A stretch of DNA of 57,561 nucleotides from Bacillota bacterium (GTDB taxonomy: Bacteria > Bacillota > Clostridia > Lachnospirales > Anaerotignaceae), in the NCBI GenBank assembly GCA_019422105.1, contig JAHZDZ010000002.1, positions 254,685 to 312,245 on the forward strand, written 5' to 3'. Below are positions 1-8,646 of this stretch, piece after piece. Position 1 is the stretch's first letter; each line of letters starts with the position of its first letter. The translations under genes were made by a program, and so were the position numbers. The notes under the pieces are model-generated. The model did no database searches and was not told where the DNA came from. It saw nothing but the letters and a program-made list of their open reading frames with translations.

Positions 1-213
1 TAAGGAAACGGCTTGCCCCAAGGGGCCAATCCGTGAAAATAACCACCCTGCGGTTTTTTTATAGCCAAGGTATAAAAAATAAGGAGACGGCTTGCCCCAA
101 AGGGCCAATCCGTGAAAATAACCACCCTGCAGCTTTTTTATAGCCAAGGCATAAAAAATAAGGAAACGGCTTGCCCCAAGGGGCCAATCCGTGAAAATAA
201 CCACCCTGCGGTT
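1..213. repeat. 79-bp tandem repeat, about 2.7 copies
   Basis: Units start at 1, 80 and 159 and differ by only a few bases. Each carries AAGGAAACGGCTTG, a CCCC/GGGG dyad, then CCACCCTGCGG. The third unit is cut near 213. The same 79-bp period and core motifs recur at 15440-15620, so this is an interspersed family and not a local slip. No reading frame of interest crosses it. Confidence 0.85.
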
Positions 214-323
214 ATTTTCTATTATATAACAATATACCGAATATTTCTACAAAAATATGAATTTATGTGAGAATAACCCTATTAAATTAGTCACCGGCGT
301 TGAAATGGAATTGTAAAATTATA

Positions 324-352
324 TGGAAAAATAAGCGAATAAATGCTATACT
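324..352 (+). promoter_or_regulatory. Possible promoter of the transglutaminase/pilus operon
   Basis: TGGAAA (324-329), a 17-bp spacer and TATACT (347-352) lie about 47 bp before the first start codon. The -35 match is weak, so this is tentative. Nothing else recognisable lies between the repeat and the gene. Confidence 0.35.
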
Positions 353-398
353 GTTACTGGTATAAATATTATAAACAGACAGTTGAGGGTGATGATAG

Positions 399-1331
399 AT
401 GAAAAAATGGAGTTTTATTACAGCCGGCGTTTTGAGTGCCGTTTTGGTATTTAACGCGGCCGTTGTATCCTTCGGGGATGTTGTGACAATAGAGGATGTC
501 CCAGTGCCTCTGGCATCCGGCGCGGTATTGGCGCCGTCAAGCCCCGGAACCGTAGAGTATAAAAATAATAAGGCGGTAATCGATGCCTCCAATACTGCCG
601 AGGGGTATGTAACAGTAAAGTATCTGGGTGCACTGGATAAAAAAATAAAAGCACAGGTGACAAAAGCCGGCGGAACAACATATACCTACGATATCACAAA
701 CAGTGCTTATCAGGTTTTCCCTTTGACAGAGGGAAACGGAAAATATACAGTTACCGTGTTTGAAAATATCAGCGGCACCAAATATGCGACTGCCAACGCT
801 GCAGGCTTTGATGTGACACTGAAAAACGAGTATCTGCCTTTCCTCTATCCTAACCAGTATGTCAATTTCAGCAGTGGTTCCGCTGTTGTAAAAAAAGCGG
901 AGGAATTGGCAAAGGACAGTGCTGACGAGCTGGACACCATCAAAAAGATTTACAATTTTACAACAGAAAATATTGTATATGACTATGAAAAAGCAAAAAC
1001 AGTAACAAGCGGGTATCTGCCCAATGTAGATACGGTTTTGAGTACAAAAAAGGGTATTTGTTTTGATTATGCCGCCTTGATGACCTCTATGCTCCGCTCC
1101 CAGTCCATTCCCACAAAGCTGGTTGTCGGGTATTCGGGGAAAGCCTACCATGCGTGGATCAGTGCCTATGTGAAGGAAGTCGGCTGGATTGACAACATTA
1201 TTTACTTTGACGGTACAACCTGGAAGCTGATGGATCCCACCTTTGCGGCGGGTGCAAAAGCGGCGAATAATAAAGCAATTGCTGATTATATCGGAGACGG
1301 TAAAAACTACACTGCAAAGTTTGCGTATTGA
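399..1331 (+). CDS. Exported transglutaminase-like protein
   Basis: A 310-residue protein with a signal peptide (Lys at 2-3, hydrophobic to about residue 25) and a C-terminal transglutaminase-like/cysteine-peptidase core. The Cys-His-Asp triad is visible as GICFDYA (Cys221), YHAW (His251) and LMDP (Asp279). Residues 40-150 look like a beta-rich module in front of the catalytic part. The fold is known to cross-link or cleave proteins, and the substrate here cannot be told. A GAGGGTG ribosome site precedes the ATG. It is the first gene of a tight run with the pilus-like genes (15 bp to the next), which suggests a cell-surface or pilus-linked job. Fold confident, role inferred. Confidence 0.85.
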   Translation: MKKWSFITAGVLSAVLVFNAAVVSFGDVVTIEDVPVPLASGAVLAPSSPGTVEYKNNKAVIDASNTAEGYVTVKYLGALDKKIKAQVTKAGGTTYTYDITNSAYQVFPLTEGNGKYTVTVFENISGTKYATANAAGFDVTLKNEYLPFLYPNQYVNFSSGSAVVKKAEELAKDSADELDTIKKIYNFTTENIVYDYEKAKTVTSGYLPNVDTVLSTKKGICFDYAALMTSMLRSQSIPTKLVVGYSGKAYHAWISAYVKEVGWIDNIIYFDGTTWKLMDPTFAAGAKAANNKAIADYIGDGKNYTAKFAY

Positions 1332-1346
1332 TGAAGGGGCAGGGCG

Positions 1347-2402
1347 ATGGAGAATACAGAGAGTACGGAATTTTTATCCAATGAAGATCTGGCGGCTTTT
1401 TGTCTGGAGGTATCTATGCTTTTGAAGGCAGGCATTCCTTTGTCCTATGGCCTGTCCATTATGAAAGATAATTTCCATGATAAAAAAGCAGTGGATATAT
1501 TAGAATACCTGTATGAGCATACAGATGCGGGAGAGCCATTTTCTATGGCTCTTCGTTGTATAGGCAGCTTTCCCGATTATATGGTGGATATGGTTGAGGT
1601 GGGCGAAAAGACAGGACATATGGAGGACGTGATGGCACAGCTCCATGCATTTTTTCAAAGAGAGGATAATCTGCGCAAAAATATTCGGAGTGCGGTTTTG
1701 TATCCTGCGGTGATGGTAGTGCTGATGGTGGTTGTCATTGCCGTTTTGGTTGTGAAGGTACTTCCTGTTTTTCAGGGCGTTTTTGAGCAGCTGGGTGTTT
1801 CTATGTCTGCCAGTGCGGTCTATCTGATGCAGGTGGGCAATGTACTGGCAAAGTCTGCTTTTGTTTTGCTTGTCTTCTTATTTTTGGTGGCTCTGCTTTT
1901 GCTATTATTCCGCAGAAAGCCAATGGTGAAAAGGGCAATGGAAAAAGCAGTTTTTGCATTATTTGGAAAGAGTAAAATTTATTCGGATATGGCAACATCG
2001 CGCTTTGCCGATGTTCTTTCCCTAAGCTTTGCAAGTGGTCTTGACAGCGGCGAGGCCCTTGATATGGCCAGGCGCATTGCGCAGGAGGAGGGAATGCGCA
2101 TAAAAATAGATGACTGTAAAAAGAAAACGGAAGAGGGAGAGAGCTTTGCGGACGCGGTTATAAAAAGCGGTATTTTAAGCGGCGTATATGGGCAAATGCT
2201 GAAGGTCGGCATGAAAACAGGTTCCCATGACAGTGTGGTAAAAGAAATTGCACGTATCTATGATGAAAAGGCAATGGAGCGCATGGAGGGGCTGGTTTCT
2301 GCTATTGAGCCAACTCTTGTCATTGTTCTCTCCGTTGTGGTCGGTATTATTGTGCTCTGTGTCATGCTGCCGTTACTTGGCATTATGTCTTCCATAGGAT
2401 AG
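1347..2402 (+). CDS. PilC/GspF-type inner-membrane platform protein
   Basis: 351 residues with the two-copy GspF/PilC layout: F domains at about 12-135 and 215-345, each ending in long hydrophobic spans (about 112-135 and 325-347), plus another at about 165-190. In type IV pilus and type II secretion machines this polytopic protein is the platform that the motor ATPases act on. The motif GEKTGHMEDVM in the first domain and GMKTGSHDSVV in the second are the usual repeated GxxTG signatures. It lies between the transglutaminase-like gene and four small anchored proteins. Family assignment is solid; pilus versus secretion use is undecided. Confidence 0.9.
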   Translation: MENTESTEFLSNEDLAAFCLEVSMLLKAGIPLSYGLSIMKDNFHDKKAVDILEYLYEHTDAGEPFSMALRCIGSFPDYMVDMVEVGEKTGHMEDVMAQLHAFFQREDNLRKNIRSAVLYPAVMVVLMVVVIAVLVVKVLPVFQGVFEQLGVSMSASAVYLMQVGNVLAKSAFVLLVFLFLVALLLLLFRRKPMVKRAMEKAVFALFGKSKIYSDMATSRFADVLSLSFASGLDSGEALDMARRIAQEEGMRIKIDDCKKKTEEGESFADAVIKSGILSGVYGQMLKVGMKTGSHDSVVKEIARIYDEKAMERMEGLVSAIEPTLVIVLSVVVGIIVLCVMLPLLGIMSSIG

Positions 2403-2411
2403 GGGATTCAT

Positions 2412-2738
2412 ATGAAGGGTATTTTTATCAGGGAAAGGCAGAAAAACTATCTGGCCGGAGTCCTTCTGAAAATTATATTAACTGCCTTTGTTCTGTTATG
2501 CTTTTATTACGGAACGCTCAGGGCTGGTGAGGCAAACAGGGAAGAATATGCGGCAAGGCTTGCAGACAGCGTGAGAAAGGCGGCTGTGCAGTGCTATGCC
2601 CTGGAGGGGCAGTATCCGGCGGATATTGACTACCTGCGAAATCATTACGGTCTTCGCTTTGACGAGGATAAATTTGTGGTGCATTACAGCGGCGCGGGGG
2701 CTAATCTGATGCCTGATATTACCGTAATCGCACAGTAA
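2412..2738 (+). CDS. Small single-span protein, pseudopilin-like
   Basis: A 108-residue protein with one N-terminal hydrophobic span (about residues 15-33) followed by a soluble domain, as in pilin-like subunits. The pattern CYALEGQYPADIDYL resembles the stretch after the helix of minor pilins and type II pseudopilins (a residue range often written as EGxYP). No glycine-type prepilin cleavage site or Glu5 is evident. It starts 9 bp after the PilC-like gene. Assignment rests on size, topology, EGQYP and position, so it is an inference. Confidence 0.6.
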   Translation: MKGIFIRERQKNYLAGVLLKIILTAFVLLCFYYGTLRAGEANREEYAARLADSVRKAAVQCYALEGQYPADIDYLRNHYGLRFDEDKFVVHYSGAGANLMPDITVIAQ

Positions 2739-2754
2739 GGGGGCAGGTTTTACA

Positions 2755-3234
2755 GTGGAGCAGAGGAGAAAAAGACATACCATAGATATTTTGTTTGCCG
2801 TTTTGCTTTTTTTTGTATTTGCCTGCTCTGTGGTAACGGTGCTTCTTTTTGGCGCCGGAATTTATCAGAATACAGTGGAGGCTTCCGACCGTCATTTTAA
2901 TTCCCGCACCAGCCTTTTGTATATCACGAATATGGTGCGGCAGCATGATGAGGCGGACGCTTTGGCGGCGGGCAGCCTCAATGGACAGGACGCCATCATA
3001 TTAAAGGAAACCTATGAAACGGGTGAGTATGTGACCTATATTTACAGCTATGAGGGAGCACTCATGGAAATGTTTGTGGAGAAGGGCTATGAGCTTGCGT
3101 GTGAATTTGGCACGAAAATTATGGATATTGGAAGCCTGGAGGTTGAAAACGGCGATGACGGTCTGATAAAGGTGAAGGCCGTTTCAAAGGAAGGCGAGGA
3201 GGACACACTGTTTTTGGATACCAGAAGCAGATAG
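2755..3234 (+). CDS. Small single-span protein of the pilus-like operon (GTG start)
   Basis: 159 residues starting at GTG 2755, close behind the GGGGGCAGG ribosome site. One membrane helix (about 10-32) follows a basic head (RRKRH), then a soluble extracytoplasmic domain. It resembles clostridial small proteins found in type IV pilus operons, some carried under DUF4860. I recognise this resemblance only loosely. A canonical prepilin site is absent. Position between other anchored small proteins points to a minor subunit or an assembly partner. Confidence 0.6.
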   Translation: MEQRRKRHTIDILFAVLLFFVFACSVVTVLLFGAGIYQNTVEASDRHFNSRTSLLYITNMVRQHDEADALAAGSLNGQDAIILKETYETGEYVTYIYSYEGALMEMFVEKGYELACEFGTKIMDIGSLEVENGDDGLIKVKAVSKEGEEDTLFLDTRSR

Positions 3235-3248
3235 AAGGGGTCATTAGC

Positions 3249-3674
3249 ATGAAAACGATTCAAAAAAGCAAATCGAGCCTCATACTGATTGAGCTTGTCT
3301 GTGCCGTTTTGTTTTTTGCCATTGCAAGCTGTGTCTGTGTCCGTATTTTTACAGCGGCCCATGTGACAGGCCAAAAAAGCGGGGAACTAAGCTTTGCCAT
3401 GATACAGGTACAAAATGCGGCAGAGCTTACGAAAAACAGCGGGGGAGACAGCGATTATTTTGCTTCCTTTCTGGAGGGAGAAAGGGCGGAAAACGGGGAT
3501 TTTTATACCTTTTATGATAGGAAGCTGAGGGTGTGTACAGAGGCTGATGCTTCCTATGTAATGGTAATCCATATGAAGGAGACAGACGGCATGCTGCATG
3601 GCAACATCCGTTTTTATACAGACGGTACAGAGGAAGCAATCTATTCCTTAGAGGTAAAAAAATATTTGGGCTGA
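3249..3674 (+). CDS. Prepilin-like protein with Glu at position +5
   Basis: 141 residues. The N terminus is basic (MKTIQKSK), then SSLILIELVCAVLFFAIAS. If cleavage falls after the second Ser, the mature protein starts LILIE with Glu5, the residue conserved in type IV pilins and pseudopilins. The residue before the cut is Ser and not the usual Gly. The rest is a small soluble domain. A GAAGGGG ribosome site supports the ATG. This is the best pilin-like candidate of the four small genes. A matching prepilin peptidase is not in the window. Confidence 0.65.
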   Translation: MKTIQKSKSSLILIELVCAVLFFAIASCVCVRIFTAAHVTGQKSGELSFAMIQVQNAAELTKNSGGDSDYFASFLEGERAENGDFYTFYDRKLRVCTEADASYVMVIHMKETDGMLHGNIRFYTDGTEEAIYSLEVKKYLG

Positions 3675-3691
3675 GAAAGAAAAGGGATTTT

Positions 3692-4171
3692 ATGGCACAA
3701 AAAAACAGAAGGACTACCGTTGCGGCAGGAGGCACATCCATATTAATCATTTTTGTGATACTGTGCATGACAATTTTTTCTGCATTGTCATTGACAAGTG
3801 CCGAGGCTGACTATACACTGACGAAAAAGGCGGCGCTTTCTATCAGCACCTATTATGCTGCGGACAGCCGCGCTGAGGAGAGACTGGCGGAGGCAGACCT
3901 GCTTTTTCAAAAGGCTGTTTTGGGCGAGGAAACTGACAAGGCCGCTTTTTTGCGGGATGGATTGGGACAGGACTTTGAGGTCTACAGCGGGGAAGGCGAG
4001 GTTGGTGTTATCTATGCTGTTGAGGTCAATGAAAATGCGGTTATCGAGGCCGATGTGGCCTTTGATGAGAATACAGGTGAACGGCGGATAAAAAAGTGGA
4101 AATACGTCAATACCAATGAACAGGACTACGATGGGCAGATACTTGATTTATGGGACGGCAGTTTTGAATAA
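3692..4171 (+). CDS. Small single-span protein, possibly a GspK/PilX-like minor subunit
   Basis: 159 residues with a basic head, a GG-containing stretch and a single hydrophobic span (about 15-38), then a region beginning SAEADYTLTKKAA. Minor subunits such as GspK and PilX often lack Glu5 and carry a larger soluble domain, and this protein fits that loosely. It ends 15 bp before the PilT-like gene. No enzyme motif is visible. Family undecided; the call rests on topology and context. Confidence 0.55.
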   Translation: MAQKNRRTTVAAGGTSILIIFVILCMTIFSALSLTSAEADYTLTKKAALSISTYYAADSRAEERLAEADLLFQKAVLGEETDKAAFLRDGLGQDFEVYSGEGEVGVIYAVEVNENAVIEADVAFDENTGERRIKKWKYVNTNEQDYDGQILDLWDGSFE

Positions 4172-4186
4172 GCGGGAGTTGTGTAT

Positions 4187-5257
4187 ATGGAAATACAGGA
4201 AATGTTAAAAAATGCATTGGAATGCAATGCGTCTGATATTTTTATTGTCGCCGGACTGCCGGTATCCTATAAAATAAACGGACAGATACTCTGGCAGAAT
4301 GATATAAAATTGATGCCGCAGGATACAGAGGCGCTGATAACAGGAATTTACCAAATAGCCAATAACAGAAGTATGGATAATTTTTATAAGGAGGGGGACG
4401 ACGATTTTTCCTTTTCACTGAAGGGACTGTCCCGCTTCCGTGCATCCATTTACCGCCAGAGAGGATCTTTGGCTGCGGTTGTCAGAATCATTACCTTTGA
4501 TCTGCCTGATTATAAGGAATTGAATATTATTGACAATGTTATGCGCATTGCGGAAAAAAATAAGGGATTTGTCCTTGTAACAGGCCCGGCGGGAAGCGGG
4601 AAGTCAACAACGCTGGCCTGTATCATAGACGCTATTAATGAGAACAGGAACGCTCATATTATTACTTTGGAGGACCCGATTGAGTATCTCCACAGGCATA
4701 AAAAAAGTGTTGTGAGTCAAAGAGAAATATCAACGGATACGCAAAGCTATGTATCCGCTCTGCGGGCGTCGCTGCGTCAGGCACCGGATGTCATACTGCT
4801 TGGAGAAATGCGGGATTTTGAGACAATTAAAACGGCTGTTACGGCGGCGGAGACAGGACACTTGGTAATTTCAACACTTCATACCATAGGCGCGGCCAAT
4901 ACAATTGACAGGATCATAGATGCTTTTCCTGTCAACCAGCAGCAGCAGATCAGACTGCAGCTGAGTCTTGTATTGCAGGCTGTTGTTTCCCAGCAGCTGA
5001 TACCCACAGTGGACGGCAAAATAATTCCCGCCTTTGAGGTAATGTATTTGAATAATGCCATCAGGAATCTTATCCGCGAAGCAAAAATACATCAAATTGA
5101 CTCTGTTATTTATTCCTCGTCAAACGAGGGTATGGTGACAATGGACAGCAGTATTCTGGGACTTTATGAAAGTGGAAAAATCAGCAGGGAAAATGCGTTG
5201 AAGTACAGCGTGAATCCTGACCAGATGCTGAAAAAATTAAATCTACAGTCAATTTAG
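4187..5257 (+). CDS. pilT: PilT-like type IV pilus/secretion ATPase
   Basis: A hexameric motor ATPase of the PilT/GspE superfamily, closest to PilT (retraction type). With the start used here (356 residues, about 350 usual for PilT) the Walker A GPAGSGKST lies near 133-141, the Asp box ITLEDPIEY near 159-167, the Walker B-type VILLGEMRD near 202-210 and the His box AAETGHLVISTLHT follows. A GTG lies at 4181, but GGGAG at 4174-4178 is spaced properly for the ATG at 4187. It is the last gene of the run. No PilB-type extension ATPase is next to it, which leaves open how fibres are built. Confidence 0.9.
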   Translation: MEIQEMLKNALECNASDIFIVAGLPVSYKINGQILWQNDIKLMPQDTEALITGIYQIANNRSMDNFYKEGDDDFSFSLKGLSRFRASIYRQRGSLAAVVRIITFDLPDYKELNIIDNVMRIAEKNKGFVLVTGPAGSGKSTTLACIIDAINENRNAHIITLEDPIEYLHRHKKSVVSQREISTDTQSYVSALRASLRQAPDVILLGEMRDFETIKTAVTAAETGHLVISTLHTIGAANTIDRIIDAFPVNQQQQIRLQLSLVLQAVVSQQLIPTVDGKIIPAFEVMYLNNAIRNLIREAKIHQIDSVIYSSSNEGMVTMDSSILGLYESGKISRENALKYSVNPDQMLKKLNLQSI

Positions 5258-5417
5258 AAAATAGCTATTTTGAATTCCGAAATTAAGCTGAATTAAAGTA
5301 AAAAAGCTTGTTTAGCAAGCTTATTAGCTTATGGAAACCTGTTATGCTCCTTCAATGCACAAGCCGCCGGCGCTTGTTTTGTACCTAATCATCGTCATAC
5401 TATTATTTTCCGAAGTC

Positions 5418-5463
5418 AAGCTGTTTTTTGTTCCGATATTTTGGGACAGGAAACAGCTTTTTT
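5418..5463 (+). terminator. Intrinsic terminator after the pilus-like operon
   Basis: AAGCTGTTT (5418-5426) pairs with AAACAGCTT (5451-5459), extended inward by further pairs, and is followed by TTTTTT. It ends the pilT operon. A second, T-less hairpin (AAGCTTG/CAAGCTT, 5304-5322) lies upstream. The rest of 5258-5630 holds no gene that I can see. Confidence 0.75.
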
Positions 5464-5630
5464 ATTTTACAGCGGTATAAAATAAAGGACAGGTCGTATC
5501 TGTGCGACAGAAGGTATTTTGGTTTTTCAGAGATATTCTTTCAGTAGAGGGGCATTACGAAAGGCATTGCAGCATTTGCATTGACGAAAAGTGTACGAAT
5601 TGCAAAGAAATATTTCAGCAGTTTTTCAGA

Positions 5631-5708
5631 TTGACGGGGGACGGGAAAGGAGTATAATTTTGAATATAAAAAAATAATTTAAAATAAATATTGAATATTA
5701 ATATTCAA
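5631..5708 (+). promoter_or_regulatory. Promoter and 18-bp palindromic operator of the RpiR gene
   Basis: TTGACG (5631-5636), a 16-bp spacer and TATAAT (5653-5658). Downstream, TTGAATATTAATATTCAA (5691-5708) is a perfect 18-bp palindrome directly against the ribosome site. RpiR-family proteins bind such dyads, so autoregulation is a reasonable inference. Confidence 0.6.
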
Positions 5709-5724
5709 AAAGGGGATGGATACC

Positions 5725-6576
5725 ATGGAAACCATTGAGGAGATGGGCTATCACTGTAAACTGACAAAAAACGAGAATACTGCTTTTGAATTTATAGTAA
5801 ACCATAAACCAAGGGCCTGCTTTATGACCTCCAACGAAATAGCGGATGCCGCCGGAATCAGTGATTCCTCAGTGATTCGTATGGCAAAAAAGCTGGGATT
5901 TGAAAGCTTTGCCGCATTTAAAAAGGCATTGCAGTGTGAGGCGGCGTGGCGCAGGGAAAAGGAGGAGCAGAGCAACGTTCCCTATGAGGATATCAGGCGC
6001 AATGGGGAGTTGACGGGAGAGACACTGGTACTGGCTACAAGGCAAAACGTAATGCGCAATTTGGAAAAGGATTTCAGTCTGAATGAGCCTGATAAGTATT
6101 TGGAAACAGTGGAAGCCATCAATCGAGCCAGAAACATTTATATAGCTGGTTTTAGAACCTGTTCCGGCCTGGCAGGCCATTTTGGGGCGCTGCTGTCGTT
6201 GGTGCTTCCCAATGTGAGGATTGTCAATGAAACGGGAAATGCGGTGGATACCCTGATGGACTTGGACAAGAAGGATGTACTGCTGCTCATCAGTTATTCC
6301 CGTTATTCCAAAAACGCTCTTATGACAATGAAAATCGCCAGAAACGCCGGATGCAGGATTCTGCTGATTACAGATAAGGCACATTCCCCTTTGACAATGG
6401 GGGCCCATAAGGTCATTGTAAATTCTACAGGGGGGCTGAGCTTTTGCAATACCTATGTGAGCTTGATGTATACCCTTGAGGTATTAATCAATCTGATTGC
6501 TAATACCAACCGGCAGGAGGGGGAAAAGCGGCTTGTCAAAATAGACCGGTATCTGGAAGAAACAGGGCAGTACTGA
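5725..6576 (+). CDS. RpiR/MurR-family transcriptional regulator
   Basis: About 283 residues: an N-terminal HTH_6 domain (ISDSSVIRMAKKLGF is the recognition region) and a C-terminal SIS sugar-phosphate isomerase-like domain (about 120-260) that in this family binds phosphosugars. ATG 5716 is nearly touching the AAAAGGGG site, so ATG 5725 is preferred. It is followed after 45 bp by a MATE transporter gene, probably co-transcribed. RpiR regulators usually sit beside sugar-phosphate genes, so this pairing is not typical. The palindrome at 5691-5708 is the likely operator. Confidence 0.85.
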   Translation: METIEEMGYHCKLTKNENTAFEFIVNHKPRACFMTSNEIADAAGISDSSVIRMAKKLGFESFAAFKKALQCEAAWRREKEEQSNVPYEDIRRNGELTGETLVLATRQNVMRNLEKDFSLNEPDKYLETVEAINRARNIYIAGFRTCSGLAGHFGALLSLVLPNVRIVNETGNAVDTLMDLDKKDVLLLISYSRYSKNALMTMKIARNAGCRILLITDKAHSPLTMGAHKVIVNSTGGLSFCNTYVSLMYTLEVLINLIANTNRQEGEKRLVKIDRYLEETGQY

Positions 6577-6621
6577 GAAAATGGGATTTTTTTCTGCTGC
6601 TATTGAAATGGGGGATTTGAC

Positions 6622-7968
6622 ATGGTGGATATGACAGAGGGCAATCCGACCAAAAGGCTGGTTGCCTTTGCAATGCCTCTGATGCTTGGAAATGTGTTTC
6701 AGCAGCTTTATAACTGTGTGGATTCTATTATTGTGGGGCGTTATGTGTCTGACGAGGCATTTGCGGCAGTGGGATGTGCCAATCCAATTATAAGTATTGC
6801 GGTTTTTATAATTGTGGGGATGTGCATGGGCGCTTCCGTTTTGATGAGTGAGCTCTTTGGCGCGGGTGAGGTGGAAAGGCTGAAAAGGCAAATCGGTACG
6901 GCGGTTGCCTGCGGTACTTTGTTTACAGCGGCTGTAAGTCTCGCTGCCATCCTTTTTGTAGAGCAGATGCTTGCCTTTATCCATACACCGGAGGCATTGA
7001 TGGGGGACGCTGCCGCTTATCTTGTCTTAATTTTCGGAGGGCTTGTCTTTACGTTTCTGTTTAATATCTATTCCGCGCAGTTCAGGGCAATTGGGGATTC
7101 CAGAGAGCCTTTGTATTTTCTGATGATTTCCTCTGTACTCCATGTTTTTCTTGATTTGCTTTTTGTTATCTTCTTTCGGATGGGAGTAGTGGGCACGGCG
7201 CTTGCGACGGTTTTGTCCCAGGCATGTGCGGTTATACTTTGTATTGTCTATATACAGTACCGTGTACCTATACTGCGTGTGAAAAAGTCTGATTACAGGA
7301 AGCCTGATTGGGAGTTGCTGAGAAAAACAGCAAATTACAGCTATATATCCGCCCTGCAGCAGTCCTGTCTTTATATAGGCCGTCTTTTGGTGCAGGGTGC
7401 GGTAAATCCGTTGGGGGTCAGCACTATAGCCGCATACAGCGCGGTGACAAGGATAGACGGCTTTATACTGGTGCCGGGGGACAGTATTGCCGATTCCGTT
7501 ACAACCTATACAGCACAGAACAGAGGATCGGGGAGAAGGGAGAGAATCTATTATGGAGTGAAAGGAGGTAATTTGGTGAACCTCTGCTACTGCGCCGTGA
7601 CAGCGGCGGCCGTGTTTTTATTTGCGGGTGCATTTATGAGGATTTTTATAGGATCCGGCAGTTTGGAGGTAATTGCCATAGGAAAAGAGTACCTACATGT
7701 TATGAGTCTTTTCTATGTTTTAAGCGGTGTATGCAATGTATTTCAGGGATTTTTCAGAGGAATGGGCCTGCCACGTCTGACGCTGTACGCGACTTCGCTT
7801 CAAATTATTATCAGGGTTATTGTCTCTTATTGTCTTTCAGGCAGATTTGGAATAACGGCGGTTGCACTTGGCGTTATTGTGGGATGGATGTGTATGGCGG
7901 GTTTTCAGACTGCCGTTTATTTGCAGCTCATAAGCCATAAAATTAAAATAGCCGGAATCAAAGCGTAA
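6622..7968 (+). CDS. MATE-family multidrug/toxin efflux transporter
   Basis: 448 residues with about twelve hydrophobic spans in two six-helix halves, the usual size and topology. The N terminus is typical of clostridial MATE proteins: MTEGNPTKRLVAFAMPLML, then QQLYNCVDSIIVGRYV, where the Asp and the VGR turn are family features. Such pumps export cationic compounds by Na+ or H+ exchange. The gene follows the RpiR regulator and is ended by the hairpin at 7986-8028. The substrate is unknown. Confidence 0.9.
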   Translation: MVDMTEGNPTKRLVAFAMPLMLGNVFQQLYNCVDSIIVGRYVSDEAFAAVGCANPIISIAVFIIVGMCMGASVLMSELFGAGEVERLKRQIGTAVACGTLFTAAVSLAAILFVEQMLAFIHTPEALMGDAAAYLVLIFGGLVFTFLFNIYSAQFRAIGDSREPLYFLMISSVLHVFLDLLFVIFFRMGVVGTALATVLSQACAVILCIVYIQYRVPILRVKKSDYRKPDWELLRKTANYSYISALQQSCLYIGRLLVQGAVNPLGVSTIAAYSAVTRIDGFILVPGDSIADSVTTYTAQNRGSGRRERIYYGVKGGNLVNLCYCAVTAAAVFLFAGAFMRIFIGSGSLEVIAIGKEYLHVMSLFYVLSGVCNVFQGFFRGMGLPRLTLYATSLQIIIRVIVSYCLSGRFGITAVALGVIVGWMCMAGFQTAVYLQLISHKIKIAGIKA

Positions 7969-7985
7969 ATTCTATCTGGTATGAA

Positions 7986-8028
7986 AAAAGCAAAGAGCCG
8001 AAGCGAAGCTTTGCGCTTTTCTTTTTTG
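7986..8028 (+). terminator. Intrinsic terminator after the MATE gene
   Basis: GCAAAG (7990-7995) pairs with CTTTGC (8009-8014), flanked by A-rich and T-rich arms, and ends in TTTTCTTTTTT. Confidence 0.7.
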
Positions 8029-8278
8029 TGCCTTTCAGAAAGCCAAATGAAGGCGGCTGCTTCATAATTTTTTATTCGTGCAGCGGATTGACTATATGGG
8101 AGGCTTTGAGGATAACCTTGTGATAAATTATAATTCAGCGGAGAAACCTCAAAACCTGTGGTATCATGTTCATTACTTTCGCCAGGGACAAAAAAAGCCG
8201 CTGCGGATTTTGTTCTCTCTCCTCAACGCTTTCACATACCATGTGTTTGGCGTTTTCGTCGAACCCGTTCCAAAATCC

Positions 8279-8608
8279 TTGCGCTGCAAGGTCAGCACAT
8301 TTTTCGCTTTGCTCAAAAGCTCGCTGGGCTCGGCGCATTTATCTTTGCGCTGCAAGGTCAGCACATTTTTCGCTTTGCTCAAAAGCTCGCTGGGCTCGGC
8401 GCATTTATCTTTGCGCTGCAAGGTCAGCACATTTTTCGCTTTGCTCAAAAGCTCGCTGGGCTCGGCGCATTTATCTTTGCGCTGCAAGGTCAGCACATTT
8501 TTCGCTTTGCTCAAAAGCTCGCTGGGCTCGGCGCATTTATCTTTGCGCTGCAAGGTCAGCACATTTTTCGCTTTGCTCAAAAGCTCGCTGGGCTCGAGCC
8601 ATTTATCT
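8279..8608. repeat. Five tandem 66-bp repeats inside element A
   Basis: Units begin at 8279, 8345, 8411, 8477 and 8543. The first four are essentially identical, and the last differs only near its end (CTCGAGCC for CTCGGCGC). Each contains GTCAGCACATTTTTCGC and CAAAAGCTCGCT, and related sequence occurs once at about 45770. Because 66 is divisible by three, several frames stay open and give false 22-residue protein repeats. Confidence 0.95.
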
Positions 8609-8610
8609 TT

Positions 8611-8646
8611 GGTACCGCCAGCGGTTAACATAACCGCGAGAGGTTT
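8611..8646. repeat. Palindromic repeat unit (GCGGTTA-aca-TAACCGC)
   Basis: GGTACCGCCA followed by a 7-bp stem with a 3-nt loop and GAGAGG. The same unit occurs in tandem at 57494-57561 and in a decayed tandem at 45581-45760. Confidence 0.85.

Noticed and set aside
5258..5630. c-di-GMP riboswitch between the pilus-like operon and the RpiR gene
   Set aside because: Such switches often sit near pilus genes, but I found no match to the conserved core; only a terminator and a short hairpin are visible.
8279..8608. CRISPR-like array
   Set aside because: The units are directly joined with no variable spacers, so it is a simple tandem repeat. The same holds for 45581-45760 and 57494-57561.
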